The notes: a model not told the origin generated them from the sequence alone. A stretch of DNA of 18,761 nucleotides from JAWXVE01 sp044425575 (GCA_044425575.1 JAWXVE010000045.1:1-18761); one strand, 5' to 3'; shown: positions 8,089-16,473, counted from the stretch's first letter. A program made the numbers and translations.

Positions 8089-10773
8089 ATGAAGAAACTT
8101 AGATATTTTCTGATTGGATTAGTAGTCATAACGGCAATTCTAGGGCTAGCTACCACTTTGCTAGACCAAAGTGTTCCTATGGATCACTTTCTAGCAATTG
8201 CCCAAGGGGAAAGCTCTTCCAGTATCTTAGCTTGGTACGATGATAAAGATACCGTTGTTGCACAAGTAGATGAGAATGGTATCATTGAAAAGTATATTTC
8301 TTACCAGACAGAAGTGGGAAATGTACTCTACACTGTTCAGGGTATTGCAGTAGGTACAGGAGGATCCGTCTATGTATTACGCAATCAATCAGATGCCTAT
8401 ACGGGTGATTTAATTGTACAAGAATTGATGATTCTTGATTTCTCCGGTTGGTATGCCAAGGAGCAGAAGGTATTTACCTTAACAGACACCACAGAGAATT
8501 ATTACTATCGCACCATTACTGCTTCAGCAGATACCGTATCCTTAGTGGCAACGGATATGTATGAAGAAACAGCCATACGAAGAACTTACGAATATGGAAC
8601 TTTGTTAGCAGGAACCTTAACCATTAAGAGTACGAGAACGTATCCTCTCATGGAATCAGAAGGCATCTATCAAGCCGTTGGAAATGGAACAGATTTAGCT
8701 TACTTATCAGACTCAGGGAAGATATTCGTATCTACTGAAACAACTGTAACAGAAGTATATCCTGCACGAGTAATTGAAACATTAATCTATCCAACTTTTC
8801 TTGTGTATGCAGAGAGTGGATATATCTATATGGGAGAACATGAAACGGGGAATTTTATTCGATTGAACCTATCAGATGGTACAGAGGAAATCTTACAATC
8901 AGGTAATTCCCCATTAAATGGAGCAACTACTTACACTACAAGCAGTATTAGCAAGATTGCAATGACCGATACCAATAATTATCTTGCAGTAGTAACCAAT
9001 ACGAACACTGGTAAGCTAGAATTGATTCTTACAACAGCTGGTCTTAGTTCAGTAATTGATAGTATTAATTATGGGTTGCTTACGATTTTTACACGATTTT
9101 TACTTACGTGGTTACTCTATGCAGCAATTGTATTTGGTATCATAGGACTAGTAGCTTTCTTCCGAAGTGTATTGCTCAATGGACGAACCATTATGGCAAG
9201 GCTTGTAGCAGTAGCAGTACCACTCATTGCGTTGGCATTAGGACTCTTTGGATTTATTGCTTATAATTATTATGAAGAATCCATTCAAACCAATTTTGAA
9301 AAGCAAGTACTAGATGAAGGAAATATGTTAATGGCATTATTTGGACAATCTTCCTTCAATGAGATTCAATATCCTTACGATTATAACAACGAAGCTTACC
9401 AATACTTAGTGAACCAGCTACAGACAAGAGATATTTATGCAAGAGTTGGAATCTATGAAGCGGGAGACTTATACATTACAGTAGATGAAGCATTACCTTG
9501 TTATTATCCCGCTAGCGCATTAATGAACCAAGGATTAGAAGAACTCTACGCTCAAGCGGCCGTAACAGGAATAGCCGTAACAGGAGTGATTCAAGATAGC
9601 GAAGGGGAACGATTCGTCTGTGTAACGCCATTAGGTGGATTATCAGGACAGACCGTGTATCTCTTGGAAACAGGTATTTATACAGCTAATATTGATAATT
9701 ATATGGAATCGTATATTAAGAATTTTGTTATTATCTGTATCTCCTTCCTTGTGATTATCTTAGTGGTACTAAGTTATTCCTTCTATAAAGTATTAGAACC
9801 AATTGCTACCATGAAGGAATTAATGGAACGTTACGTTCATGGAGATTTAGAAGTTCGTATTGATGCAGAAGCAGATGATGAATTATCTAGCATTTCCAAT
9901 ATCTTTAATAAGTTAGCAGATGATATTGATGTATTAGAACATAATCACAAGAAAATGGCAGAGACCTATTATCGATTTGTTCCAACGGGCTTGATTCGTC
10001 TCTTAGAAAAAGATAATTTAGCAGACCTTACACTAGGGAATAAGATGGAAGGGGAATACATTGCACTTCAAGCAAAATTAGATGTTCCAATTGATATGCC
10101 ACTTATACAAGTAGAGAAGATTACAAACCGCTACTTTACCATTATGAACGAAGTGGCAGCAGCCAAAGATATTATACCAATTGTAGATAGTAGTGATTTA
10201 AGAACTATGACTATGTTGTGTAAGCAAGATACAGCTATTGCATTATCCATAGCATTGCAAGTATTAGCAAGAGTAGATTCCGATAATGCAGTAGCATTAG
10301 AAGGCGAAATGTGCCAAGTAAGATTTGTCATTCATTATACATCCGCTGTCTTTACCTTATGTGGAGATTCGGGTAGATACTTACCAGTACTCTTTGCACC
10401 AGAATTAGATAGCTTAGAGGAACAGAATCAATACTTCCACAGTACCAATAGTCGAATTCTTATGACCGATGTGGCAGTAGCAATGTCTGAGGAAATGGAG
10501 TTATACGCCAACCGCTATATTAGTACCATTACAGTGGCGGACAATACCATTGGTTTATACGATGTCTTTGAAGACCGTTCTTCCAATGAGATTCGTATTA
10601 TGAAGCAGACCAGCAATGCATTTGTAAAGGCAATTGAATTATATGAAAAAGGATTCTACTATGAAGCAAAGAATATGTTTGCCATGGTATTTCGTGAAAA
10701 TAGCAATGACTATATTGCAAGATTATTTCTATTTAAGTGTGAAGAATTACAACATGAAACACAGAATGAATAG
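8089..10773 (+). CDS. Four-pass receptor: propeller-like sensor, Cache-like sensor, HAMP and degenerate class III cyclase domain
   Basis: Hydrophobic segments lie at about residues 5-25, 335-357, 370-393 and 545-566. Residues 26-334 are beta-rich and propeller-like ('GIAVGTGGSVYVL'), outside the membrane. Residues 394-544 form a second outer, Cache-like sensor. HAMP follows at about 566-618 ('LEPIATMKELMERYVHGDLE'). From 629 on, 'FRVP'-type linker sequence ('YYRFVPTGLIRLLEKDNLAD' then 'TLGNKMEGEYIALQAKLD') matches the entry to adenylate/guanylate cyclase domains, and 'ELYEKGFYYEAKNMF' matches their usual C-terminal tail. Catalytic positions appear lost: the FADIRGF aspartate aligns with Lys663, and the VNxxxR asparagine and arginine align with Asp774 and Glu778. 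I therefore expect a pseudocyclase that senses or scaffolds rather than making cAMP. The ATG sits 6 bases after the previous stop, with GAGGAA upstream. Confidence 0.82.
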   Translation: MKKLRYFLIGLVVITAILGLATTLLDQSVPMDHFLAIAQGESSSSILAWYDDKDTVVAQVDENGIIEKYISYQTEVGNVLYTVQGIAVGTGGSVYVLRNQSDAYTGDLIVQELMILDFSGWYAKEQKVFTLTDTTENYYYRTITASADTVSLVATDMYEETAIRRTYEYGTLLAGTLTIKSTRTYPLMESEGIYQAVGNGTDLAYLSDSGKIFVSTETTVTEVYPARVIETLIYPTFLVYAESGYIYMGEHETGNFIRLNLSDGTEEILQSGNSPLNGATTYTTSSISKIAMTDTNNYLAVVTNTNTGKLELILTTAGLSSVIDSINYGLLTIFTRFLLTWLLYAAIVFGIIGLVAFFRSVLLNGRTIMARLVAVAVPLIALALGLFGFIAYNYYEESIQTNFEKQVLDEGNMLMALFGQSSFNEIQYPYDYNNEAYQYLVNQLQTRDIYARVGIYEAGDLYITVDEALPCYYPASALMNQGLEELYAQAAVTGIAVTGVIQDSEGERFVCVTPLGGLSGQTVYLLETGIYTANIDNYMESYIKNFVIICISFLVIILVVLSYSFYKVLEPIATMKELMERYVHGDLEVRIDAEADDELSSISNIFNKLADDIDVLEHNHKKMAETYYRFVPTGLIRLLEKDNLADLTLGNKMEGEYIALQAKLDVPIDMPLIQVEKITNRYFTIMNEVAAAKDIIPIVDSSDLRTMTMLCKQDTAIALSIALQVLARVDSDNAVALEGEMCQVRFVIHYTSAVFTLCGDSGRYLPVLFAPELDSLEEQNQYFHSTNSRILMTDVAVAMSEEMELYANRYISTITVADNTIGLYDVFEDRSSNEIRIMKQTSNAFVKAIELYEKGFYYEAKNMFAMVFRENSNDYIARLFLFKCEELQHETQNE

Positions 10774-10787
10774 AACTTATAGAACCT

Positions 10788-10810
10788 AGGAAGGAGAATT
10801 AGCTGCTTTG
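10788..10810 (+). promoter_or_regulatory. Ribosome binding site and TTG start codon of the MORN protein gene
   Basis: AGGAAGGAG at 10788-10796 is 11 bases before TTG (10808-10810). No ATG or GTG in this frame lies near, and the first internal Met is about 94 codons in, past the membrane helix. The TTG is therefore the supported start. Confidence 0.7.
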
Positions 10811-12391
10811 GACTTTTTGAAGATTTTTACGAAAGCATTTACCATATTAAAAACAGCAATTACCAACCCCTTCCGCAAGATTATTAGAAAGATTGGCTTG
10901 CTCTTTAACGCCAATGTGGTTGCTTCTAAGTTAATCACACCTATTACGAAAAAGGTAAAAGAATTATTTACCTTTAAGACGAAATCGGTAGACGATTATT
11001 ATACAGTTGGGAACTTCTTAATCTCTAAGAAGATTGTATTTACTGTAATCTTAGTAGGATGTGCATCTGTATTTATCTACTTTGAAATGTTTGCAGAACC
11101 TGTATCTGATACGGTTTCTCTAACGAATGTAGTTACAACAGTCTATTATGATTATGATGATTTAGACTTAGAGGAATACGTAGGAAAAGCCAATATTGTG
11201 GCAGAAAATGGGGAAGTAGTCTATACCGGTGATATTGTATCGGGATATTGCACAGGGACAGGAACCTTGTGGACCCAAGATGGAGTGTTAGTCTACCAAG
11301 GACAATTTAGCAACAACGAATTATCTGGAGAGGGCATCTACTACTATTCAGATGGAATGATTCGATACGTTGGAGAATTTAAGAATAATGTATTTGAGGG
11401 GGAGGGTATTTCTTATTACCGAGATGGACGAGTAGAATACGAGGGAACTTTTCAAAATGGTAATTACCATGGAACTGGAACCTTGTATAACGAAGATGAG
11501 AATATGATATACGTGGGAGAATTCTTAAATGGAGCGTACCACGGAGAAGGCATCTCATATTATGACAATGGAATTAAGCAATATGAAGGGGAATTCTACA
11601 TGGGTAATGAACAAGGAGAAGGAACTAGTTACTCCACCATGGGAAAACGTCTCTTTACAGGACAATTTGCAAGGGGCAACATTTATTATGAATCCCTATT
11701 TGGATATAGTTTAGCAGAATTAAGTATTATGTTCGGAGAGACTCCAGTAATCTATTACACCAGTGAAGCAGTATGTTATACCTATGAAGGGGCACAAGTT
11801 GCCATACAGCTAGATTGTAGCATCGTCTCTAAGATTGAAGAGACAAGTAGCGGGACTTCAGGAGACGGTTGGTATCTACCAGAAGATAGCGATGAATTAT
11901 TAGAAGAAGTCGATGTTGATACACAAGTGATTGAATTTCAAGGAGATGAAGGGGAGGATGCTAAGCAAGTTACCCTACCCATTATGAGTACGGCAGACAA
12001 GTATACTTATTACTACTACTTATCTTCCAATGAATGGCAATTAGAAGCTGACTTAGATCAAAGTCAAGTCTGGGTGAGCAAAGTTATAGCTTTTGATGAG
12101 GATATTGATCTGGCATTAATTGATGATGTAGAACCCATTTCCACTGCTACAGGTGCAAACTTAGCAGAATGTGTGGCAATTGAGAATCTAAGAGATAATA
12201 TGCCAACTATATTTAGTCAGATTTCTTTTGAAGAGAAATCTCAGAATCAGAATTACTACTATGTCTCAAATATTAACCAGTCAGCATCTATTTATATGGA
12301 ACTATTTGAGGTAGAGAATATCCGTTACAAGAAGTGTTTTGAGAATGATGATCCGCTCAACATGAGCTTTTTAATATTGGAACAATACTAG
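10808..12391 (+). CDS. Membrane-tethered MORN-repeat protein
   Basis: The start is TTG. Residues 1-70 are basic and partly amphipathic ('NPFRKIIRKIGLLF'), and one transmembrane helix lies at about 75-93. From about 139 to 295 there are six to seven MORN repeats of about 23 residues, for example 'YVGEFKNNVFEGEGISYYRD', 'YEGTFQNGNYHGTGTLYNED' and 'YVGEFLNGAYHGEGISYY'. Residues about 300-527 are acidic and unassigned. By the positive-inside rule the basic N-terminus is cytosolic and the MORN part outside, so contact with lipid headgroups, glycans or the two surface proteins is possible. Bacterial MORN proteins are diverse and mostly uncharacterised. The gene lies between the pseudocyclase receptor and the first recognisable CIS structural gene, so it looks like the last of the membrane module; that role is inference. 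Confidence 0.8.
   Translation: MDFLKIFTKAFTILKTAITNPFRKIIRKIGLLFNANVVASKLITPITKKVKELFTFKTKSVDDYYTVGNFLISKKIVFTVILVGCASVFIYFEMFAEPVSDTVSLTNVVTTVYYDYDDLDLEEYVGKANIVAENGEVVYTGDIVSGYCTGTGTLWTQDGVLVYQGQFSNNELSGEGIYYYSDGMIRYVGEFKNNVFEGEGISYYRDGRVEYEGTFQNGNYHGTGTLYNEDENMIYVGEFLNGAYHGEGISYYDNGIKQYEGEFYMGNEQGEGTSYSTMGKRLFTGQFARGNIYYESLFGYSLAELSIMFGETPVIYYTSEAVCYTYEGAQVAIQLDCSIVSKIEETSSGTSGDGWYLPEDSDELLEEVDVDTQVIEFQGDEGEDAKQVTLPIMSTADKYTYYYYLSSNEWQLEADLDQSQVWVSKVIAFDEDIDLALIDDVEPISTATGANLAECVAIENLRDNMPTIFSQISFEEKSQNQNYYYVSNINQSASIYMELFEVENIRYKKCFENDDPLNMSFLILEQY
11222..11692 (+). repeat. MORN repeat array in the membrane-tethered protein
   Basis: Six to seven tandem units of about 23 codons follow the pattern 'Y-x-G-x-F-x-N-x-x-x-x-G-x-G'. 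The first (near 'VVYTGDIVSGYCTGTGTLW') and last ('LFTGQFARGNIYYESLFG') are degenerate. Confidence 0.8.
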
Positions 12392-12425
12392 CAACAAATT
12401 GGTTAGGAAGGAAATGGTTAGAAAC

Positions 12426-13001
12426 ATGGCAGATTATTCAATAATATCAGATGTAAGCAATGAAATTGTAAAGTTAATACGAGAGAATCTTTGTCCAGAG
12501 TTAATTCAATCACCAGAATCTATTATGCTGGTATCTCCTACCGATAAAAACGCAGATTTTCTAGTTGGACTTTATCTCTATGATATTCAGGAATTACGAG
12601 AGTACCGACAAATGGATCTCATCCGTGTGCGAGGTAGTAAGGCAAAGTACCCAGATAAGCCATTGAATCTCTATTTTACTATTTACATTAACACCAAGTC
12701 TCAGATTATGGCAGATTCGGAAAATGAACAACGAATTATAGGGCGTATTCTACAAGTATTAATGGACAACACCATGTTATACAATACGGTAACAGAGGAA
12801 AATGAAGAAGTAGCAAGTTCCCTTACCTTTTTGACACTTAGCTTTGAAGAAAAGAGCAAGTTATGGTCAGGGTTAAATATACCATATCAATTAGCACTTT
12901 ATTTTAGCGTATCGCCAGTCTTACTTTCTTCTAGAAGAGTATACAACTTCGCTCGTGTACTAGAAGCAGAATATACTACGAAGAGAATGGACGAACACTA
13001 G
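12426..13001 (+). CDS. DUF4255 (Pvc16 N-terminal-like) tail terminator protein
   Basis: From the ATG at 12426 the product is 191 residues, starting 'MADYSIISDVSNEIVKLIRE', which matches the usual start of DUF4255 proteins. The core 'FLVGLYLYDIQELREYRQ' and the later 'PLNLYFTIYIN' and 'ERRIIGRILQVL'-like region are family-typical. In the PVC/Afp family the Pvc16-type protein caps the distal end of sheath and tube. ATG 12414 and TTG 12399 in the same frame are alternative starts; 12426 was chosen because family members start there and because GGAAGG (12406-12411) lies upstream at a usable, slightly long distance. This gene marks the switch from membrane module to particle genes. It lacks the C-terminal beta-sandwich found in some longer relatives; the next gene may supply it. 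Confidence 0.85.
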   Translation: MADYSIISDVSNEIVKLIRENLCPELIQSPESIMLVSPTDKNADFLVGLYLYDIQELREYRQMDLIRVRGSKAKYPDKPLNLYFTIYINTKSQIMADSENEQRIIGRILQVLMDNTMLYNTVTEENEEVASSLTFLTLSFEEKSKLWSGLNIPYQLALYFSVSPVLLSSRRVYNFARVLEAEYTTKRMDEH

Positions 13002-13013
13002 AGGAGAAATCAG

Positions 13014-13694
13014 ATGATTCGATATAAAGTAGCATTTGTTCTTCGGTTAATAGATGATTACACAGGAGTGTGTATACGAGGAATAAAGTTTCGATTTGAA
13101 GTAGATGGCAATGAGTATCGACCCATTGTAAAAGATGAGGGGCTATATGTATTCTTAGAGCCTATGGCAAGTCCAGTAAGTGTATCCATATGTGGGAATG
13201 GTTATTATGAGTGTAGCGTTCAAGTGGACAAGTTAGCACTTAATCCAGAAGAACCCATTGCAGAAGTTCGCTTATATGCACAAGTTAGGAGTAATTTACC
13301 ATATTCCTACGAAACAGTATGTGGTAAGCTAGAAGGATTTACTGGAAATAGACCACAAGTAGTTGTGGCACAAAGAGCAAGAGAAACAGGTATTATCTTA
13401 AAAGAAGTGAAAACAATTGAAGGCAGTACGTATCTCGTATGCAATGGTTTTACCAAGGAAAACTTACTTGGAAAAGTATATACCTTACATACCGGAAAGA
13501 AATTGGATGTGTTTATCCTGACTGAGAAGACAGGAATTAATGAATATAAGATAGAAGGAAAAGTGGAAGGTAAGCACATAGCGGGAACCCCGATTAAACG
13601 GGCGTACCGTTCCGTAACCGATGAAAATGGGTATTATATGATACCAGTAGAAGTCGGCGAGGCAGAAGCAATTACATCTGTAATACCATCATAA
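13014..13694 (+). CDS. Beta-sandwich accessory protein of the CIS, function unknown
   Basis: ATG 13014 has AGAGGAGAAA just upstream and follows the DUF4255 stop by 12 bases. Residues 1-100 ('AFVLRLIDDYTGVCIRGIKF', 'KDEGLYVFLEP') resemble a carboxypeptidase-regulatory-like or transthyretin-like beta-sandwich. Residues about 120-205 form a second beta domain, and near the end 'RSVTDENGYYMIPV' is again regulatory-domain-like. There is no signal peptide or membrane helix, so it is probably a particle protein. The tight link to DUF4255 suggests it works with the terminator, perhaps replacing the C-terminal part of longer Pvc16 proteins. I do not recognise a named family. Confidence 0.75.
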   Translation: MIRYKVAFVLRLIDDYTGVCIRGIKFRFEVDGNEYRPIVKDEGLYVFLEPMASPVSVSICGNGYYECSVQVDKLALNPEEPIAEVRLYAQVRSNLPYSYETVCGKLEGFTGNRPQVVVAQRARETGIILKEVKTIEGSTYLVCNGFTKENLLGKVYTLHTGKKLDVFILTEKTGINEYKIEGKVEGKHIAGTPIKRAYRSVTDENGYYMIPVEVGEAEAITSVIPS

Positions 13695-13717
13695 TAAGAA
13701 GGAAGGGAGGTATTGGA

Positions 13718-14104
13718 ATGGCAATGTTAGTAACAGCAGGATGCACGATGACATGTAGCTTTGGAGCTGCACCTTCATCATTAGCTGTACTACCAGTAAA
13801 CCGCTGTCAATGCGGAGCACCAGCTGCTAACATTATGAGTAACGTACCAATGGTTAATATACCACCATTTGGTATGTGTACTTCAATGGCGAATCCGGCA
13901 GTAGCCGCAGCAACTGCTGCTGCACGAGGAGTACTTACGCCGCAACCATGCACACCTGTTACGGCAGGTCCATGGGCACCTGGTTCCCCAACCGTTATGG
14001 TGGCAGGACAACCAGCACTTAATAATACATCAAAATTGATGTGTTCCTATGCAGGTGTAATTCAAATCGTAGCACCAGCACAAACAACTACTATGGTACC
14101 ATAG
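13718..14104 (+). CDS. DUF4280 PAAR-like spike tip protein
   Basis: This 128-residue product matches the DUF4280 family along its whole length: 'LVTAGCTMTCSFGAAPSSL', 'VNIPPFGMCTSMANPAVAAA', 'GVLTPQPCTPVTAGPW', 'LNNTSKLMCSYAGVI'. DUF4280 proteins are PAAR-like: they form the sharp tip on the spike of contractile injection systems and often carry metal-coordinating cysteines. The cysteines at about 9, 13, 31, 33, 53, 79 and 110 are candidates for this. The ribosome site AGGGAGGT is strong. Location beside the terminator and sheath, rather than the spike gene, is seen in other extracellular CIS loci. Confidence 0.9.
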   Translation: MAMLVTAGCTMTCSFGAAPSSLAVLPVNRCQCGAPAANIMSNVPMVNIPPFGMCTSMANPAVAAATAAARGVLTPQPCTPVTAGPWAPGSPTVMVAGQPALNNTSKLMCSYAGVIQIVAPAQTTTMVP

Positions 14105-14117
14105 TAGAGAACAATTG

Positions 14118-14167
14118 AAAGGAGGAATGGTTATCGACATTTAGTCAATAACCAAAACAAAAACATG
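14118..14167 (+). promoter_or_regulatory. Split ribosome binding site of the sheath gene with intervening hairpin
   Basis: A strong Shine-Dalgarno AAAGGAGGA (14118-14126) lies 38 bases before the sheath ATG (14165), too far for direct use. Between them, 14128-14138 pairs with 14144-14154 (TGGTTATCGAC / GTCAATAACCA): ten pairs with one C-A mismatch and a five-base loop. Folding would leave about 11 unpaired bases between the ribosome site and the ATG, which is a workable distance. A five-codon ORF (ATG 14127 to TAG 14144) sits inside but is only one base from the Shine-Dalgarno. No other in-frame start exists upstream, and the protein start 'MAEYLSPGVYVEEFE' is typical of sheaths. Confidence 0.6.
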
Positions 14168-15883
14168 GCAGAATATTTATCTCCAGGAGTATATGTGGAA
14201 GAATTTGAATCAGGTTTAAGACCGATGGAAGGGGTTAGTACAAGTACAGCCGGCTTCATCGGAATGGCCGAAAAAGGAAAAGTAATTGGTACCCCAGAAT
14301 TTGTATCAAGTTTCGCAGATTTTTGCAGAAAATTCGGAGGATACCTACCAGAGAGCACTTATGGCGAATATCGTTACTTAGCATATGGTGTTGAGCAATT
14401 CTTTGCAAATGGTGGTTCTAGATGCTACGTAATGCGTACTGTAACTTCCGATGCGAAGATAGCTGCACTTACCGTAGGAGGCGTTGAATTCAGTGCCAAC
14501 AATCCTGGTAAATGGGGAAATGATATCCGTATCTTAGTAGTGCCAGCTTCAAAAGGTAAGACAAATGTAACAGAAGCAGTTGATGATGCAACAGGTGGAA
14601 AAGTTTATACAGTAGCAAACGGAACTATTTTTGCAGAAGGCGATGTAGTTGCCATTAAAGTAAATGGTAAAGTAACTGGATATAACAAAATCGCTTCTGT
14701 ACAAGGAAACTTACTTACATTAGCAACAGCAGTGAAAGAAGATCTTGTAGATAAGACTCCAGTTCCAAAGAAGATGATTGTATCTTGTGAACTAAACGTA
14801 GAGATTAGCTACAGAGATGATGTGGAATTATTTGAAGGAGTATCATTCAATCCAAATGCAGCTAGTTATATTGGCAAAGTACTTTCCAAATCAGAAATCG
14901 TAGCAGTAAAAGCAGACGGTGCAGCAGTAGTTGCTAATCCAATGTCTGTATTCACCGCAAATGCAGATGCAGAAAAAGCCATTTGCTCACTTGCAGGTGG
15001 TAGTGATGGAAGTAAAAAGGGCATTACAGACGATGTATTCTTAGGAACAGACGGAGGCCCAGGTAAGAGAACTGGTCTTGCAGCGTTTAAAGAAATCAAC
15101 AATGTAAGTATCATGGCAATTCCTGGTGTAACAAGCCCAGCAGTACAATTAGCATTAGTAACACATTGTACCAATACAGCAGCTAGTTTTGCGGTATTAG
15201 ATGTACCACAAGAAAAAGTAAAACCAGCAGATGTATTAGAGCATAGAGAAAAAGTAGATTCTGATTATGCAGCAATGTATCATCCATGGATCCAAATCTA
15301 TGATGTATTAAACAAGAAACCAGCTTACATTCCACCTTCAGGTGCTGTGTGTGGTGTGTATGCAAGAAGCGATAACGAACGTGGTGTTCACAAAGCTCCT
15401 GCCAATGAAGTAGTATTCAACACAATTGGATTATCTTGTCTATACAATAAGGCAGAACAAGATATCTTAAATCCAGCAGGCGTTAACTTAATTCGTGCAC
15501 TTCCTGGTCAAGGAATCCGTATTTGGGGTGCTAGAACTTGTTCAAGTAATAGCTTATGGAAATATGTCAATGTTCGTCGCTTATTCATCTTCTTAGAAGA
15601 GAGTATTAAAGCGAATACCAACTGGGCAGTATTTGAACCAAATGATGAAATGTTATGGTCAAGAGTAGGAAGAACCATTCGTACCTTCTTACGTGATATG
15701 TGGAGAGATGGCGCATTGGTTGGTTCCACAGAAGAACAAGCATTTTATGTGAATATCGGACGTGATACTATGTCACAAGGAGATATCTTAAATGGTAGAT
15801 TAATCTGTGAAATCGGTGTTGCTCCAAGTAGACCAGCTGAATTTGTAATCTTTAGAATTACACAATTCATGGAAGAATCATAA
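14165..15883 (+). CDS. Contractile tail sheath protein
   Basis: This 572-residue product is a phage-type tail sheath. It opens 'MAEYLSPGVYVEEFESGLRP' and continues 'TSTAGFIGMAEKGKV', the standard sheath N-terminus. A variable insertion at about 115-215 carries beta-rich sequence. The conserved C-terminal half has 'PPSGAVCGVYARSDNERGVH', 'GVNLIRALPGQGIRIWGART', 'YVNVRRLFIFLEESI' and the closing 'GDILNGRLICEIGVAPSRPA', 'FVIFRITQF'. The sheath surrounds the tube and contracts to drive it through a target membrane. It is expected to be among the most abundant proteins of the particle. Its translation start is unusual, as described for the split ribosome site before it. Confidence 0.97.
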   Translation: MAEYLSPGVYVEEFESGLRPMEGVSTSTAGFIGMAEKGKVIGTPEFVSSFADFCRKFGGYLPESTYGEYRYLAYGVEQFFANGGSRCYVMRTVTSDAKIAALTVGGVEFSANNPGKWGNDIRILVVPASKGKTNVTEAVDDATGGKVYTVANGTIFAEGDVVAIKVNGKVTGYNKIASVQGNLLTLATAVKEDLVDKTPVPKKMIVSCELNVEISYRDDVELFEGVSFNPNAASYIGKVLSKSEIVAVKADGAAVVANPMSVFTANADAEKAICSLAGGSDGSKKGITDDVFLGTDGGPGKRTGLAAFKEINNVSIMAIPGVTSPAVQLALVTHCTNTAASFAVLDVPQEKVKPADVLEHREKVDSDYAAMYHPWIQIYDVLNKKPAYIPPSGAVCGVYARSDNERGVHKAPANEVVFNTIGLSCLYNKAEQDILNPAGVNLIRALPGQGIRIWGARTCSSNSLWKYVNVRRLFIFLEESIKANTNWAVFEPNDEMLWSRVGRTIRTFLRDMWRDGALVGSTEEQAFYVNIGRDTMSQGDILNGRLICEIGVAPSRPAEFVIFRITQFMEES

Positions 15884-15917
15884 GCATCTAAACCATAGCA
15901 AAGGAGGGTATTAAAAA

Positions 15918-16364
15918 ATGGCAGCGAGTTATCCATTTAAGAAATATAATTACAAAGTTGAGATTGACGGTATTACAGCAGCAAGTTTTTCAGAAGTGAG
16001 CGGTTTTGACGCTACAATAGATGTAATAGAATACCGTACAGGAGATGAAGGCGTTAATTACGCAAGAAAGACCAATGGTCTTACCAAATATGGTAATGTA
16101 ACATTAAAGTGGGGCATGACAAGCAGCATGGAATTCTACGAATGGGTTACAGCAATTACAAATGGCGAGTCTATGGGAGCAGATAAGAATAAAGATGTTA
16201 CCATTACTTTATTCGATGATGATGGAAATACATCATTAGCAGTATGGAATCTAACAGCAGCTTGGCCAAGTAAATACACAGCACCAGACTTCAATGCAAC
16301 TTCTAGTGAAATCGCATTTGAAAGCGTAGAGCTTGTATTCGAATCAATGCTTCGTGAAAGTTAA
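15918..16364 (+). CDS. Main inner tube protein (gp19/Pvc1-like)
   Basis: A 148-residue tail tube protein of the T4 gp19 family as found in CIS. Hallmarks are 'YPFKKYNYKVEIDGITAASF', 'SEVSGFDATIDVIEYRTGDE', 'RKTNGLTKYGNVTLKWG' and the C-terminal 'AFESVELVFESM'. Hexamers of this protein stack to form the inner tube. A very strong ribosome site (AAAGGAGGG) precedes it and it follows the sheath by 34 bases, consistent with matched high expression. A large inverted repeat follows its stop codon. Confidence 0.95.
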   Translation: MAASYPFKKYNYKVEIDGITAASFSEVSGFDATIDVIEYRTGDEGVNYARKTNGLTKYGNVTLKWGMTSSMEFYEWVTAITNGESMGADKNKDVTITLFDDDGNTSLAVWNLTAAWPSKYTAPDFNATSSEIAFESVELVFESMLRES

Positions 16365-16386
16365 GAATCAAACAGAATGAATCATA

Positions 16387-16451
16387 TTAGGTAACTATGA
16401 ATGATAATACGTGCAGTTCCTCATAGAGGAACTGCACGCATAGTAACCTAA
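16387..16451. promoter_or_regulatory. Nested inverted repeat after the tube gene (RNA structure or processing site)
   Basis: The inner stem is a perfect 13-base inverted repeat, CGTGCAGTTCCTC (16410-16422) with GAGGAACTGCACG (16426-16438), and a three-base loop. It is enclosed by an outer stem: TTAGGTAACTATG (16387-16399) pairs with CATAGTAACCTAA (16439-16451) with one mismatch. Ten bases (16400-16409) bulge on the left only. No T-run follows, so it is not a standard intrinsic terminator. It may stabilise the 3' end of a processed sheath-tube message or lower read-through into downstream genes. Confidence 0.8.
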
Positions 16452-16473
16452 GAAATACGACGGGAGTAAGCAT

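Noticed and set aside
9970..10580. Active adenylate or guanylate cyclase
   Set aside because: The residues aligned with the metal-binding aspartate and the VNxxxR pair are not conserved, so only a degenerate domain is claimed.
16387..16451. Nested hairpin as an intrinsic terminator
   Set aside because: It is followed by AAGAAATACGACGG with no T-run on the plus strand, so standard termination is not supported; it is kept as a regulatory or processing structure.
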